Source of the DNA: Candidatus Syntrophosphaera sp.
Lineage (GTDB): Bacteria > Cloacimonadota > Cloacimonadia > Cloacimonadales > Cloacimonadaceae
DNA length: 34,408 nucleotides
Assembly (NCBI GenBank): GCA_019429425.1
Contig: JAHYIU010000013.1
Coordinates: 1-34,408 of the forward strand
Direction: 5' to 3'
Below, in pieces: positions 8,282 through 14,591 of the stretch. Under the pieces are notes generated by a model. That model had not been told where the DNA came from, did no database searches, and worked only from the letters and a program-made list of their open reading frames with translations. The position numbers and the translations under genes are program-made. Numbering within the stretch: position 1 is the stretch's first letter; the number at the start of each line of letters is the position of its first letter.

Positions 8282-10429
8282 TTAAATTATGCCGACTTTT
8301 TTCAGCATGCCGTAGAAGCTCTCGTCATCATCATCGTCCTGCTCTTCAGGGTCAGGATCGGCTGATGAAGTGTCTGATGAAGTATCTGTTTCGTTGTTCT
8401 TTGATTCAGGTAGAGTGGTTCCGAAGTTCTGCTCTTCCGGAGCTATGAACTCCAATTCGGGCAGGTCCTTGACCAGTTCCTGCTCCATCGCCTCGATGCG
8501 GTCTTGAGCCTCAGGTTCGGGAGCTGTGATCATGCTGCCTTGCTTGAAGGTGGGATTGGGTCCGCTCAGGCTTTCCTGCATATACGGTTCGAGAAGCTTA
8601 TCCACAGCCTCCTGGTTATGTAGTACGAAGTCTCTGGCATGCTCTTCGGTGAGTTTCTGCAGCTTCTTGATTTGCTTGTATTCTTTCTTGAGGGACTGAT
8701 GCGAGACCGGGTTGTTCTTATCGATGTGGATAAAGGGATGCTGGCTGCGTCTTAGCTCTGCCTGGCAGATGAAGTTGTCTTTCATGTCATAGACCAGTAT
8801 CCACCTGGCTTCGGCATAGTCGTATCTGATGATCACCGGCTTGCCGATGTTGTCCATCAAGGCGATGTGCCAGTAGAGCAGCTTGTTGAATACGATGCCT
8901 TCGTTACGGATCGCCTTGCGCTCAGTAGCCAGCATCATGAAGTTGAGTTTATCCGGCCTGAGCATCCGATCTTCGGGTATCAGTGCGGAACTGAATACCT
9001 GCCAGGGTGTCTTGCCTTCCAATCCGCCATGCTCGGTCTCGCCATAGATGTGCCTGATATAGAAGCCGATCATCTGCATCGCTTCTTCAATCGTGGGTGG
9101 TTCAGACTTATACAAGGCCTTTGCCCACTTCTCGTTACGCATCAGGGTCGAGGGCTTGTTGGCTATGTTGGCTCCCCGGAAGCTGCTGATGAAGCGTTCG
9201 AACTGTTCCTGGAAGGTCCGGAAGAATCGTTCGATCACCTTGGCCTTGGCATTGTAGCTCTCTGCGAAGTGCGCTTCGATGCCTAACTTAGGAAAGACCC
9301 CACCCAACTCGACTTCCAGGTCATGGCCTTCCCAGGACTCATGGAATAGCTTAGATCTAAAGGCCTTGCCATTATCGAGATAGACCGCTTCAGGCACGAA
9401 GGCGAAGGGTGGGCGAGTTTGCACTGTGTTCCCTTCGGCATCCTTATCCAGATACCACTGTGAGGTATTGAGGAAGGCATGGCGGAAGGCTGCCTGGATA
9501 TGCTGGCTATCCTCGGTAAAGGCGAGTGATCCACCCACTGGGTATCTGGAAGCCCAATCGAAGACCATGATCATGGTCATGCGTTGAGCTTTACCGGTAT
9601 GGGGATTGAGGATATCAAAAGCCAGGGTATGTCCATCAGCCACCCAGACCTGACCCACTCTTAACAGCCTGGCATCCCGGTGAATGGTCTTGACTATGTG
9701 CTCTGCCACGTATTTGCTGCCCTTTCGGGTCTGTTCCCAAGTCGCCAGATGATTATCCCGCCACTCAGTACACCATCTTCTTAAGGTAGGCTTGCTGGTG
9801 GGTGACTCGTAGTAACCCATCCTGGCTTGAGCTTTGAGCATGTTGATGGCAGAACCGATGGTGATCTGGTTCGGATGCAGCAGTATGCTAAGCAGGACCT
9901 TGGACTCGGTCTCGGTCACCTTACGCTTATGGCTGATATTCTTGCCCTTATGAAGCAGTGCAAACATGTCCTGATTGGATTTGATATACTGGTCGATCCA
10001 GAGCCGCAGAGCTCGTTCTTTGCGCTCACCTCTAATCTTGTATAGCTCCGGGACGAGTTGTTCGCTGTTGTACTCGCTTACGATCAGCTTCCACTCTTCA
10101 ACCTTGGAACTGCATAAGGACAATCGCCTGATGACCAGATTGCAGAAATGCCCCAGGAGCCTGGCCTCCCTCTCATGCTGGAGGGGCTGGCGTTCCCTGG
10201 GGCTTAGGTCAAGATAATCAGGTCGTTCACATAGATCCACTAGCGGTTGATCAGCATCCGGGACATTGTCTATCTCAGTAGGCTCTTCTTCCTTATATAT
10301 AGGGGTAGGTTTGGGAACCGTTATTCTTTTGCCGATGACTTCACTCAATCGGGGGTATTTTCCCCGGTCGGAGAGTTGTTCTTCAAAGAAAGCGGTGTAT
10401 TCTTCGGGGCTAAAGTCATAGGGATGCAT
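8282..10429 (-). CDS. MuA-like DDE transposase
   Basis: 715 aa from the ATG at 10429, placed 14 bases inside the end of the upstream gene behind a GAGG; a frame start at 10498 would overlap more and lacks a ribosome site. Catalytic residues are visible: D265 (WVADGH), D352 (VYLDNGKAF) and E400 (KVIERFF), spaced as in the rve/DDE fold. A Mu C-terminal beta-barrel domain follows at about 510-565 (EGIVFNKLLYWH... VIIRYDYAEARWILVYD). The C terminus is acidic (EEQDDDDDE) and ends YGMLKKVGII. The N terminus has no obvious MuA enhancer-binding winged helix; that domain may be supplied by the preceding gene. All active-site residues are intact. Confidence 0.9.
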   Translation of the reverse strand: MHPYDFSPEEYTAFFEEQLSDRGKYPRLSEVIGKRITVPKPTPIYKEEEPTEIDNVPDADQPLVDLCERPDYLDLSPRERQPLQHEREARLLGHFCNLVIRRLSLCSSKVEEWKLIVSEYNSEQLVPELYKIRGERKERALRLWIDQYIKSNQDMFALLHKGKNISHKRKVTETESKVLLSILLHPNQITIGSAINMLKAQARMGYYESPTSKPTLRRWCTEWRDNHLATWEQTRKGSKYVAEHIVKTIHRDARLLRVGQVWVADGHTLAFDILNPHTGKAQRMTMIMVFDWASRYPVGGSLAFTEDSQHIQAAFRHAFLNTSQWYLDKDAEGNTVQTRPPFAFVPEAVYLDNGKAFRSKLFHESWEGHDLEVELGGVFPKLGIEAHFAESYNAKAKVIERFFRTFQEQFERFISSFRGANIANKPSTLMRNEKWAKALYKSEPPTIEEAMQMIGFYIRHIYGETEHGGLEGKTPWQVFSSALIPEDRMLRPDKLNFMMLATERKAIRNEGIVFNKLLYWHIALMDNIGKPVIIRYDYAEARWILVYDMKDNFICQAELRRSQHPFIHIDKNNPVSHQSLKKEYKQIKKLQKLTEEHARDFVLHNQEAVDKLLEPYMQESLSGPNPTFKQGSMITAPEPEAQDRIEAMEQELVKDLPELEFIAPEEQNFGTTLPESKNNETDTSSDTSSADPDPEEQDDDDDESFYGMLKKVGII

Positions 10430-10757
10430 TGTAATCACCATCCTCAGCTGTAGCGACTCGATATTGCGAGATGAGAGCGCTATTGAGTTTTTTACCATCG
10501 ACTTCTATCCCAACTTCAAAGAACTCGTCCGGGATCAGGCCCCTGCTAGCACAGTCAGCCATCTCCAGATTATATATCTCTGGATCGGTCAGCAGGAAGG
10601 TTTTCATGACCTTGCTGCTTCTGTATGTAACCTGGTGCTTGTAGGATATGATCCTCTTACTGTTAACGCGTCTCCACACTGTTCGAGTGGAACAGCGCAT
10701 CAACTCCGCTACACGCTCGACGGTCAGCCAGACCGCCTTGATCTTCCGCTTACTCAT
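10416..10757 (-). CDS. Winged-helix DNA-binding protein upstream of transposase (possible detached MuA domain I)
   Basis: 113 aa from the ATG at 10757, preceded by GGAGAAGG about 7 bases away. Residues about 8-60 (VWLTVERVAELMRCSTRTVW...KTFLLTDPEIYNL) form an HTH with a basic wing, like the N-terminal Mu-type DNA-binding domain that in MuA recognises the enhancer. The same frame stays open to another ATG at 11069, itself preceded by GGGAGG at 5-base spacing, which would give 217 aa and translate the whole 12-bp repeat array. I prefer the short form because the extra sequence is simply the array read as VKVL/STLT repeats. The stop overlaps muA by 14 bases. Ner-like regulator is the alternative role. 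Confidence 0.7.
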   Translation of the reverse strand: MSKRKIKAVWLTVERVAELMRCSTRTVWRRVNSKRIISYKHQVTYRSSKVMKTFLLTDPEIYNLEMADCASRGLIPDEFFEVGIEVDGKKLNSALISQYRVATAEDGDYNASL

Positions 10758-10794
10758 GCTAAGCCTTCTCCAATAAAATTCTTCTACCGGTAGA

Positions 10795-11023
10795 AGCACT
10801 TTGACAAATCCGCTATGGTGTTTGGTCATTTTGATCAGATCATCTGTCAAAGTGCTCTGACCAACTGTCAAAGTGCATGGTGAATTTGGCAGCACTTTGA
10901 CACTGGACCTGCCTTTTTTGCTGTCAAAGTGCTCAAAGTATCTACTGATCAGCATCGGCAGGTTTTTTCTCCGATTGGGAAGCACTTTGACATTTGTCAA
11001 AGTGCTCGATGTGTCAAAGTGCT
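10795..11023. promoter_or_regulatory. Array of eight 12-bp sites TGTCAAAGTGCT (candidate operator/transpositional enhancer)
   Basis: TGTCAAAGTGCT or its complement AGCACTTTGACA occurs at 10795, 10845, 10866, 10891, 10922, 10981, 10995 and 11012. Seven copies are exact and one (10866) differs in the last base. Orientation is mixed: complement form at 10795, 10891 and 10981, forward form at the other five. Spacing is irregular, so this is neither a tandem repeat nor a CRISPR. It lies between the repressor and the early operon, about 1.1-1.3 kb from the right-hand end, comparable to the Mu operator/enhancer region near 1 kb from the left end. Likely ligands are the neighbouring winged-helix protein, the transposase or the repressor. 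Confidence 0.8.
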
Positions 11024-11152
11024 CATCCTTGACCACCATCTTCCCAGGCTCGTAACTGGTCGCTTTCATAAGCGCCTCCCATTAGTTATTGTTGGGTGCT
11101 ACATTACTGCATCGCAATAACTTGGGAAGTCCTTTCTGCTCATTCCGAGAGC

Positions 11153-11172
11153 ATTTGCAAACCTTCTGATCC
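11153..11172 (-). repeat. Internal copy of the ATCA-N-TTTGCAAAT motif
   Basis: On the minus strand GGATCAGAAGGTTTGCAAAT resembles the terminal motif GTATCAGGGTTTTTGCAAAT, sharing the ATCAG start and TTTGCAAAT end. It sits in the divergent control region between repressor and early operon. It may be a subsidiary transposase site or chance. Confidence 0.3.
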
Positions 11173-11216
11173 TAATGGAAGAATCCGCTGCCGTATCACA
11201 ACTATATAATTAGGTC

Positions 11217-11249
11217 TTGACAAAAAAGTTAGACAATTTATCTTGTCTA
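11217..11249 (+). promoter_or_regulatory. Candidate repressor promoter with overlapping TAGACAA-N6-TTGTCTA operator
   Basis: TTGACA at 11217-11222 and TATCTT at 11239-11244 (16-base spacer) form a plausible promoter reading into the repressor gene. A perfect 7-bp dyad, TAGACAA (11230-11236) and TTGTCTA (11243-11249) around 6 bases, overlaps its -10 element. This size and symmetry suit a LexA/CI-type dimer, so it is a candidate autoregulatory operator. It may also overlap the start of the divergent early transcript, whose promoter I could not place with confidence. Confidence 0.55.
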
Positions 11250-11312
11250 CGGATGCATAATCTTACCCATACGGCAAAAGGTCAAGGGAAAAATGACTTT
11301 TTAGGAGGAATA

Positions 11313-12041
11313 ATGGACCCTAACGATATCGGCAGCAGACTGGGAATGCTGATCAAATCAATGAAACTGAAGCAGTACCAGTTCACAGAAAAGTTTGGCA
11401 TCTCTGCCAATTCTCTGGACCGCTACAAGAATAATGAGCGATATCCAGACCCTCAATTCATGGCCCGATTGATCGAGGCAGGAGTGAATGTGAACTGGCT
11501 TTTAAGAGGGGAAGGCTCGATGTTTATCCTGGCTCCCTGGGAGCTCGGAGATGACGTCAAGACTACCAAGAAAGTGCAGATCGTGGATGGTAAGCCGGTC
11601 TTAGTGAATGATTTTGATACTACTTACGTGCGTACTTCGATCTTCCCGATCGTAGCGGAAATAGCCGCCGGATCACCCATTGAAGTTCCCGAGGGATATG
11701 AGCCAGCGGAATCAGTCGAAGTTCCCACTCGCTACATTCCCTTCGGTACAGACAGCTATGTAGCCTTCAGAATCAATGGTGCCAGTATGGAACCTCAGAT
11801 CTTGCACGATGACATAGTCTTAATCAAGAAGCAAGTCAGTTGGGATGGCACGAATGGGAAGATATGTGCGGTGCGCTATGAGACTGGTATCACCTTGAAA
11901 AGAATACACTTCGATGAGGCTCATAAGGGAGTTGCCCTCCAACCCCTCAATAAGGACTTTAAGATCGAGTTTATAGACGCTGATCAGAGTCAGTGGCTCA
12001 CGATGATAGGGACTTTGGCACTTCAGTTACGGCTCTATTAA
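11313..12041 (+). CDS. LexA/CI-type self-cleaving phage repressor (HTH + S24 peptidase)
   Basis: 242 aa from the ATG at 11313, behind AGGAGG; the frame extends upstream to 11217, but that part overlaps the promoter and dyad. Residues about 4-65 are a CI-type HTH (DIGSRLGMLIKSMKLKQYQF...LDRYKNNERYPDPQFMARLI). The C-terminal S24 domain shows an Ala-Gly cleavage site (EIAAGSPIE, A119-G120), the nucleophile serine (NGASMEPQI, S158) and the general-base lysine (GITLKRI, K196). All are intact, so RecA-stimulated autocleavage and induction by DNA damage are expected by family analogy. It is transcribed away from the early operon as in Mu, although Mu's own c repressor is not an S24 protein. Confidence 0.9.
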   Translation: MDPNDIGSRLGMLIKSMKLKQYQFTEKFGISANSLDRYKNNERYPDPQFMARLIEAGVNVNWLLRGEGSMFILAPWELGDDVKTTKKVQIVDGKPVLVNDFDTTYVRTSIFPIVAEIAAGSPIEVPEGYEPAESVEVPTRYIPFGTDSYVAFRINGASMEPQILHDDIVLIKKQVSWDGTNGKICAVRYETGITLKRIHFDEAHKGVALQPLNKDFKIEFIDADQSQWLTMIGTLALQLRLY

Positions 12042-12098
12042 ATGAGATAATAGTTTCAGAAAATCTGATGGTCTGAAAATACCCTAAAACTAGGGCAA

Positions 12099-12118
12099 AT
12101 TTGCAAAAACCCTGATAC
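12099..12118 (-). repeat. Candidate right-hand terminal transposase site of the Mu-like element
   Basis: Read on the minus strand the sequence is GTATCAGGGTTTTTGCAAAT, pointing into the element, 58 bases past the repressor stop. It is nearly the consensus unit of the direct-repeat array at 23508 and is inverted relative to the left-edge motif. A weaker related sequence (ATCAGATTTTCTGAAAC) lies about 45 bases further in. MuA and TnsB proteins bind 22-bp sites at element ends, which is the basis for the proposal. Confidence 0.45.
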
Positions 12119-12126
12119 CGAATCGT

Positions 12127-12250
12127 CCAAAAACGTCCAAAGACCACTGTGACACAGTCTAAAGCCAGTCCTATTCATCTCACAATCCTATAAACAGTTA
12201 CGACCACTGTGACAGGTGAAACCCATTTGCAAGTTTGGGTGATACTTTAT
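12127..12250. repeat. Dispersed intergenic repeat, copy A (about 124 bp)
   Basis: This stretch aligns over its length with 33025-33146. The best-conserved core is a run of about 36 bases from ATTCATCTCA through AATCCTATAAACAG to TTACGACCACT, with one difference. Copy A also contains ACCACTGTGACA twice (12133 and 12204). A small ACCCA/TGGGT hairpin near the end persists in both copies. No coding frame is shared. It lies just outside the inferred end of the Mu-like element. Nature unknown: a miniature mobile element or conserved non-coding element. Confidence 0.75.
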
Positions 12251-12277
12251 ATGGGATAAGCCGGATCCGACAGGTGT

Positions 12278-12307
12278 GAAAAAGCCCTTCCCGCAAGGAA
12301 AGGGCTT
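12278..12307 (-). terminator. Rho-independent terminator of the pfkA-nitroreductase operon
   Basis: On the minus strand AAGCCCTTTCC and GGAAGGGCTT pair around a TTGCG loop, with one bulged base, and run into TTTTTC. It stands about 40 bases after the nitroreductase stop. Confidence 0.8.
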
Positions 12308-12348
12308 GATATAGGATAAAGACAAATGAGGTGTTTTCAAGCGGAGCT

Positions 12349-13242
12349 CTATTTTTTTCCCACGGCGGCGACGTAGATCACAAACTCCTCGACTCCATCC
12401 ACACCGAGGCAATCGTTCATTTCCTCGTCCTGGAAAGCGCCGATCATGCAGGCCCCGGCGTCCAGGGCTTCCGCGGCCAGATGGATGTTTTGTCCGATAT
12501 GCCCGGCATCGATGTACAGATAGCGGTAGGAACGCTGCTGGTAACGCCAGGCAGTGCGGTAGGGAATGGCGGTGAGGATGACGGTCACGGCGGAATTGGC
12601 GGCCATCTCCTGTCCGAGGCAGCCGGTTGTGATCCTGGGGGCGATCGTTTCGGAGGCATCGGCCAAAACCAGGCAGTGCTTGAGCGGATGGTAATAATAG
12701 AGCCCGGGTTTGAGGCCCTCCACATTGTTGATCAGCAGATAGCATTCGAAAGGATGGCGGCTTCCGGCAGAGGGGACGTTGCGCATGGTGAACTCGATCC
12801 GTTCGTTGCTGCGGAAATCCCTGGCCCAGGCAAAGGTCCAGAGCAGAAAGGACAGTTCCTCCTGCGTGAATGGCTTATCCGAGTACTGGCGCAGGCTGCG
12901 GCGCTGTCCGATGGCCTGATGCAAAGGGATCTGGGGCATCTTGATCTGATCGACGGCGGGAATTGCGACAGGTTCCCCGGAGCGTGGTTTGACGGCATCC
13001 GGGCGCTGCAGGCCAAGTTCCTGGTCGCTGCGGTCCGAGTATAGATAGCGGGTGAGGCGGACAAAGTCTTTGCCGATTGTGGCGGCGCGGGTCCGGTCGG
13101 CCTCGATCTCTTTCAGGACGCCGGCCAGGCTCTGCTCCATCATGGAAAATTCGTCCTCGCTGAGCTTGGCCTCTTTGATGATCTCATCCCTGGCAAAGCC
13201 GCGGGTTTTGTAGTAGAGGTATTCAAAGGTCTTCATGTCCAT
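12349..13242 (-). CDS. SagB/ThcOx-type nitroreductase family dehydrogenase
   Basis: 297 aa. The C-terminal nitroreductase domain starts near residue 105 with the FMN-binding IGQRRSLRQYSDKPFTQEEL motif. It continues with NVPSAGSRHPFECYLLINNV (a SagB-like 'PSAGARH' signature), the GLYYYHP strand, and IDAGHIGQNIHLAAEALDAG near the C terminus. The family uses FMN for redox reactions; some members oxidise azolines in peptide natural products, but no cyclodehydratase or precursor gene is nearby, so the substrate is unknown. The N-terminal 100 residues are helical and variable. AAGGAGAG precedes the ATG. It starts 15 bases after pfkA ends, so the two are probably co-transcribed. Confidence 0.88.
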   Translation of the reverse strand: MDMKTFEYLYYKTRGFARDEIIKEAKLSEDEFSMMEQSLAGVLKEIEADRTRAATIGKDFVRLTRYLYSDRSDQELGLQRPDAVKPRSGEPVAIPAVDQIKMPQIPLHQAIGQRRSLRQYSDKPFTQEELSFLLWTFAWARDFRSNERIEFTMRNVPSAGSRHPFECYLLINNVEGLKPGLYYYHPLKHCLVLADASETIAPRITTGCLGQEMAANSAVTVILTAIPYRTAWRYQQRSYRYLYIDAGHIGQNIHLAAEALDAGACMIGAFQDEEMNDCLGVDGVEEFVIYVAAVGKK

Positions 13243-13257
13243 GTTTTTCTCTCCTTC

Positions 13258-14355
13258 TCAATCTCCCAGGCAGATTCCCAGCCCTCGGGCAGTGTTGACC
13301 AGGTCGGATTCGGGATTTACATAGTTATATTCCTTGATCGCGTCCTTGATCGGCACGGCGATGATGTTGGGATGGCGATAGGCGACCATGCTGCCCCATT
13401 TCTTTTCCAATACGAGTTCGAAGGCCTTGACGCCAAACTGCGAGGCCAGGATGCGGTCGAAGGCGTTGGGAGTTCCCCCGCGCTGCAAATGGCCGAGGAT
13501 GGTTTCGCGGATCTCCATGCTGCAGCCGGCTTCCTTGAGTTCCTGGGAAAGGCGCAATCCGGCCCCGCCCAGGCGCAATTTCATCCCCCCGGGTTCGTCA
13601 TTTTCGGTGTAGGTCATTTTCCCCGCGATGGGTTTGGCGCCCTCGGCGATCACGATATTGGCAAAACCCTTGCCGGAAGAGACCCGGCGCTCCAGGGCGC
13701 GCATCACGGAATCGATGTCATAATCGATCTCCGGGATCAGGCAAGCCTCAGCCCCGCCTGCAATGGCGGCGTGGAGGGCGATCCAGCCCGCGTAGCGTCC
13801 CATCACTTCCAGGATCAAGAGGCGATGGTGGCTGGCCGCCGTGGTCACCAATTTGTCCAAAGCGTCGGTTGCGGTTTCAACAGCGGTTTGGAAACCGAAG
13901 GTGAAATCCGTGTCCGAAAGGTCGTTGTCGATGGTCTTGGGCACCCCGATGATCGGACAGCCCAGTTCAAACAGGCCCTGCGAGATCCGCTGCGAGCCGT
14001 CCCCGCCGATGTTGACAACCGCGCTAATGTTCTGATGTTTAAGGCGCTCCATGAAATCGGCGGAGCGATCCACCATTTCCCAACTGCCGTCGGGTTTTTG
14101 CACAGGCCATTCGAAGGGGCCGCCTTTGTTTGTGGTCCCGATGATCGTGCCGCCCTGCACATGGATTCCGGCAACGGTTTGGGGGGTTAATTCCACCAGT
14201 TTCATCGGGTCCAGCAGAATGCCGTTGAAGGCGTCGATGCTGCCCAATATTTCCCATCCGGGCTCGAAGGCGGCGCGTTTCACGATCGCCCGCAAAACAG
14301 CGTTCAAGCCAGGGCAGTCACCTCCGCCGGTCGCGATCAGGAGTCGTTGTTTCAT
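13258..14355 (-). CDS. pfkA: 6-phosphofructokinase
   Basis: 365 aa from the ATG at 14355, selected because GGAG lies 7 bases upstream; an in-frame ATG at 14382 lacks this. Glycolytic enzyme phosphorylating fructose 6-phosphate. Visible motifs are GGGDCPGLN (residues 10-18), GGDGS (117-121), PKTIDND with catalytic Asp143, and VMGRYAGW for substrate binding. Gly120 equals Gly104 of E. coli PfkA, which favours ATP; Lys140 equals position 124, where PPi-dependent enzymes have Lys. This Gly/Lys pair is known from the mixed 'group III' clade, so the phosphoryl donor is uncertain, ATP being more likely. It leads the two-gene operon with the nitroreductase. Confidence 0.93.
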   Translation of the reverse strand: MKQRLLIATGGGDCPGLNAVLRAIVKRAAFEPGWEILGSIDAFNGILLDPMKLVELTPQTVAGIHVQGGTIIGTTNKGGPFEWPVQKPDGSWEMVDRSADFMERLKHQNISAVVNIGGDGSQRISQGLFELGCPIIGVPKTIDNDLSDTDFTFGFQTAVETATDALDKLVTTAASHHRLLILEVMGRYAGWIALHAAIAGGAEACLIPEIDYDIDSVMRALERRVSSGKGFANIVIAEGAKPIAGKMTYTENDEPGGMKLRLGGAGLRLSQELKEAGCSMEIRETILGHLQRGGTPNAFDRILASQFGVKAFELVLEKKWGSMVAYRHPNIIAVPIKDAIKEYNYVNPESDLVNTARGLGICLGD

Positions 14356-14591
14356 TACTTGCTCCAAAGCCTCATATTTCAAAGTGATGGTAAAATAAGG
14401 CGGAGCGCCAAAACGTCAAGGATTTTCGCTTGCGTTGCGGAATCTGGCAGTTTTATCCGCAACTTTTACTTGACGAAATAAGCACCTTTTGTTTTCTATG
14501 ACAGTAAGTGGAAATTTGGATGGGAATGACCTTTCCGCCCAGATTCCAAAGGCAAGATTCATGATAACCTAAACAAAAATAAGGAGATGTT

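Larger units (their letters stand above)
2496..12118 (-). mobile_element. Compact Mu-like transposable element or prophage remnant (about 9.6 kb)
   Basis: The minus strand holds, in order, a winged-helix gene, muA, muB, a wHTH gene, gemA, DUF3164, a small HTH gene, terS, terL and muF, with a divergent repressor at the right end. This order matches the Mu family: repressor at the left end, then A, B and accessory early genes, then packaging. Missing relative to Mu are Mor/C activators, lysis genes, portal (gp29, expected between terL and muF), protease/scaffold, major capsid and all tail genes. The limits are set from inward-facing GTATCA-type motifs at both edges; no clear target duplication is seen, so they may be off by tens of bases. 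It could be a deletion derivative or a satellite of a transposable phage. Confidence 0.85.

Noticed and set aside
10795-11023. CRISPR-like array of short repeats
   Set aside because: Repeats are 12 bp, in both orientations, with spacing from 14 to 59 bases; no cas genes are nearby. It fits a protein-binding array.
2491-12123. 5-bp target duplication flanking the Mu-like element
   Set aside because: The flanks AAATA and CGAAT do not match, and shifting the boundary by a base or two does not help.
14470-14499. Promoter of the large secreted protein gene (TTGACG with TTCTAT)
   Set aside because: Only three of six -10 bases match, so I did not list it.
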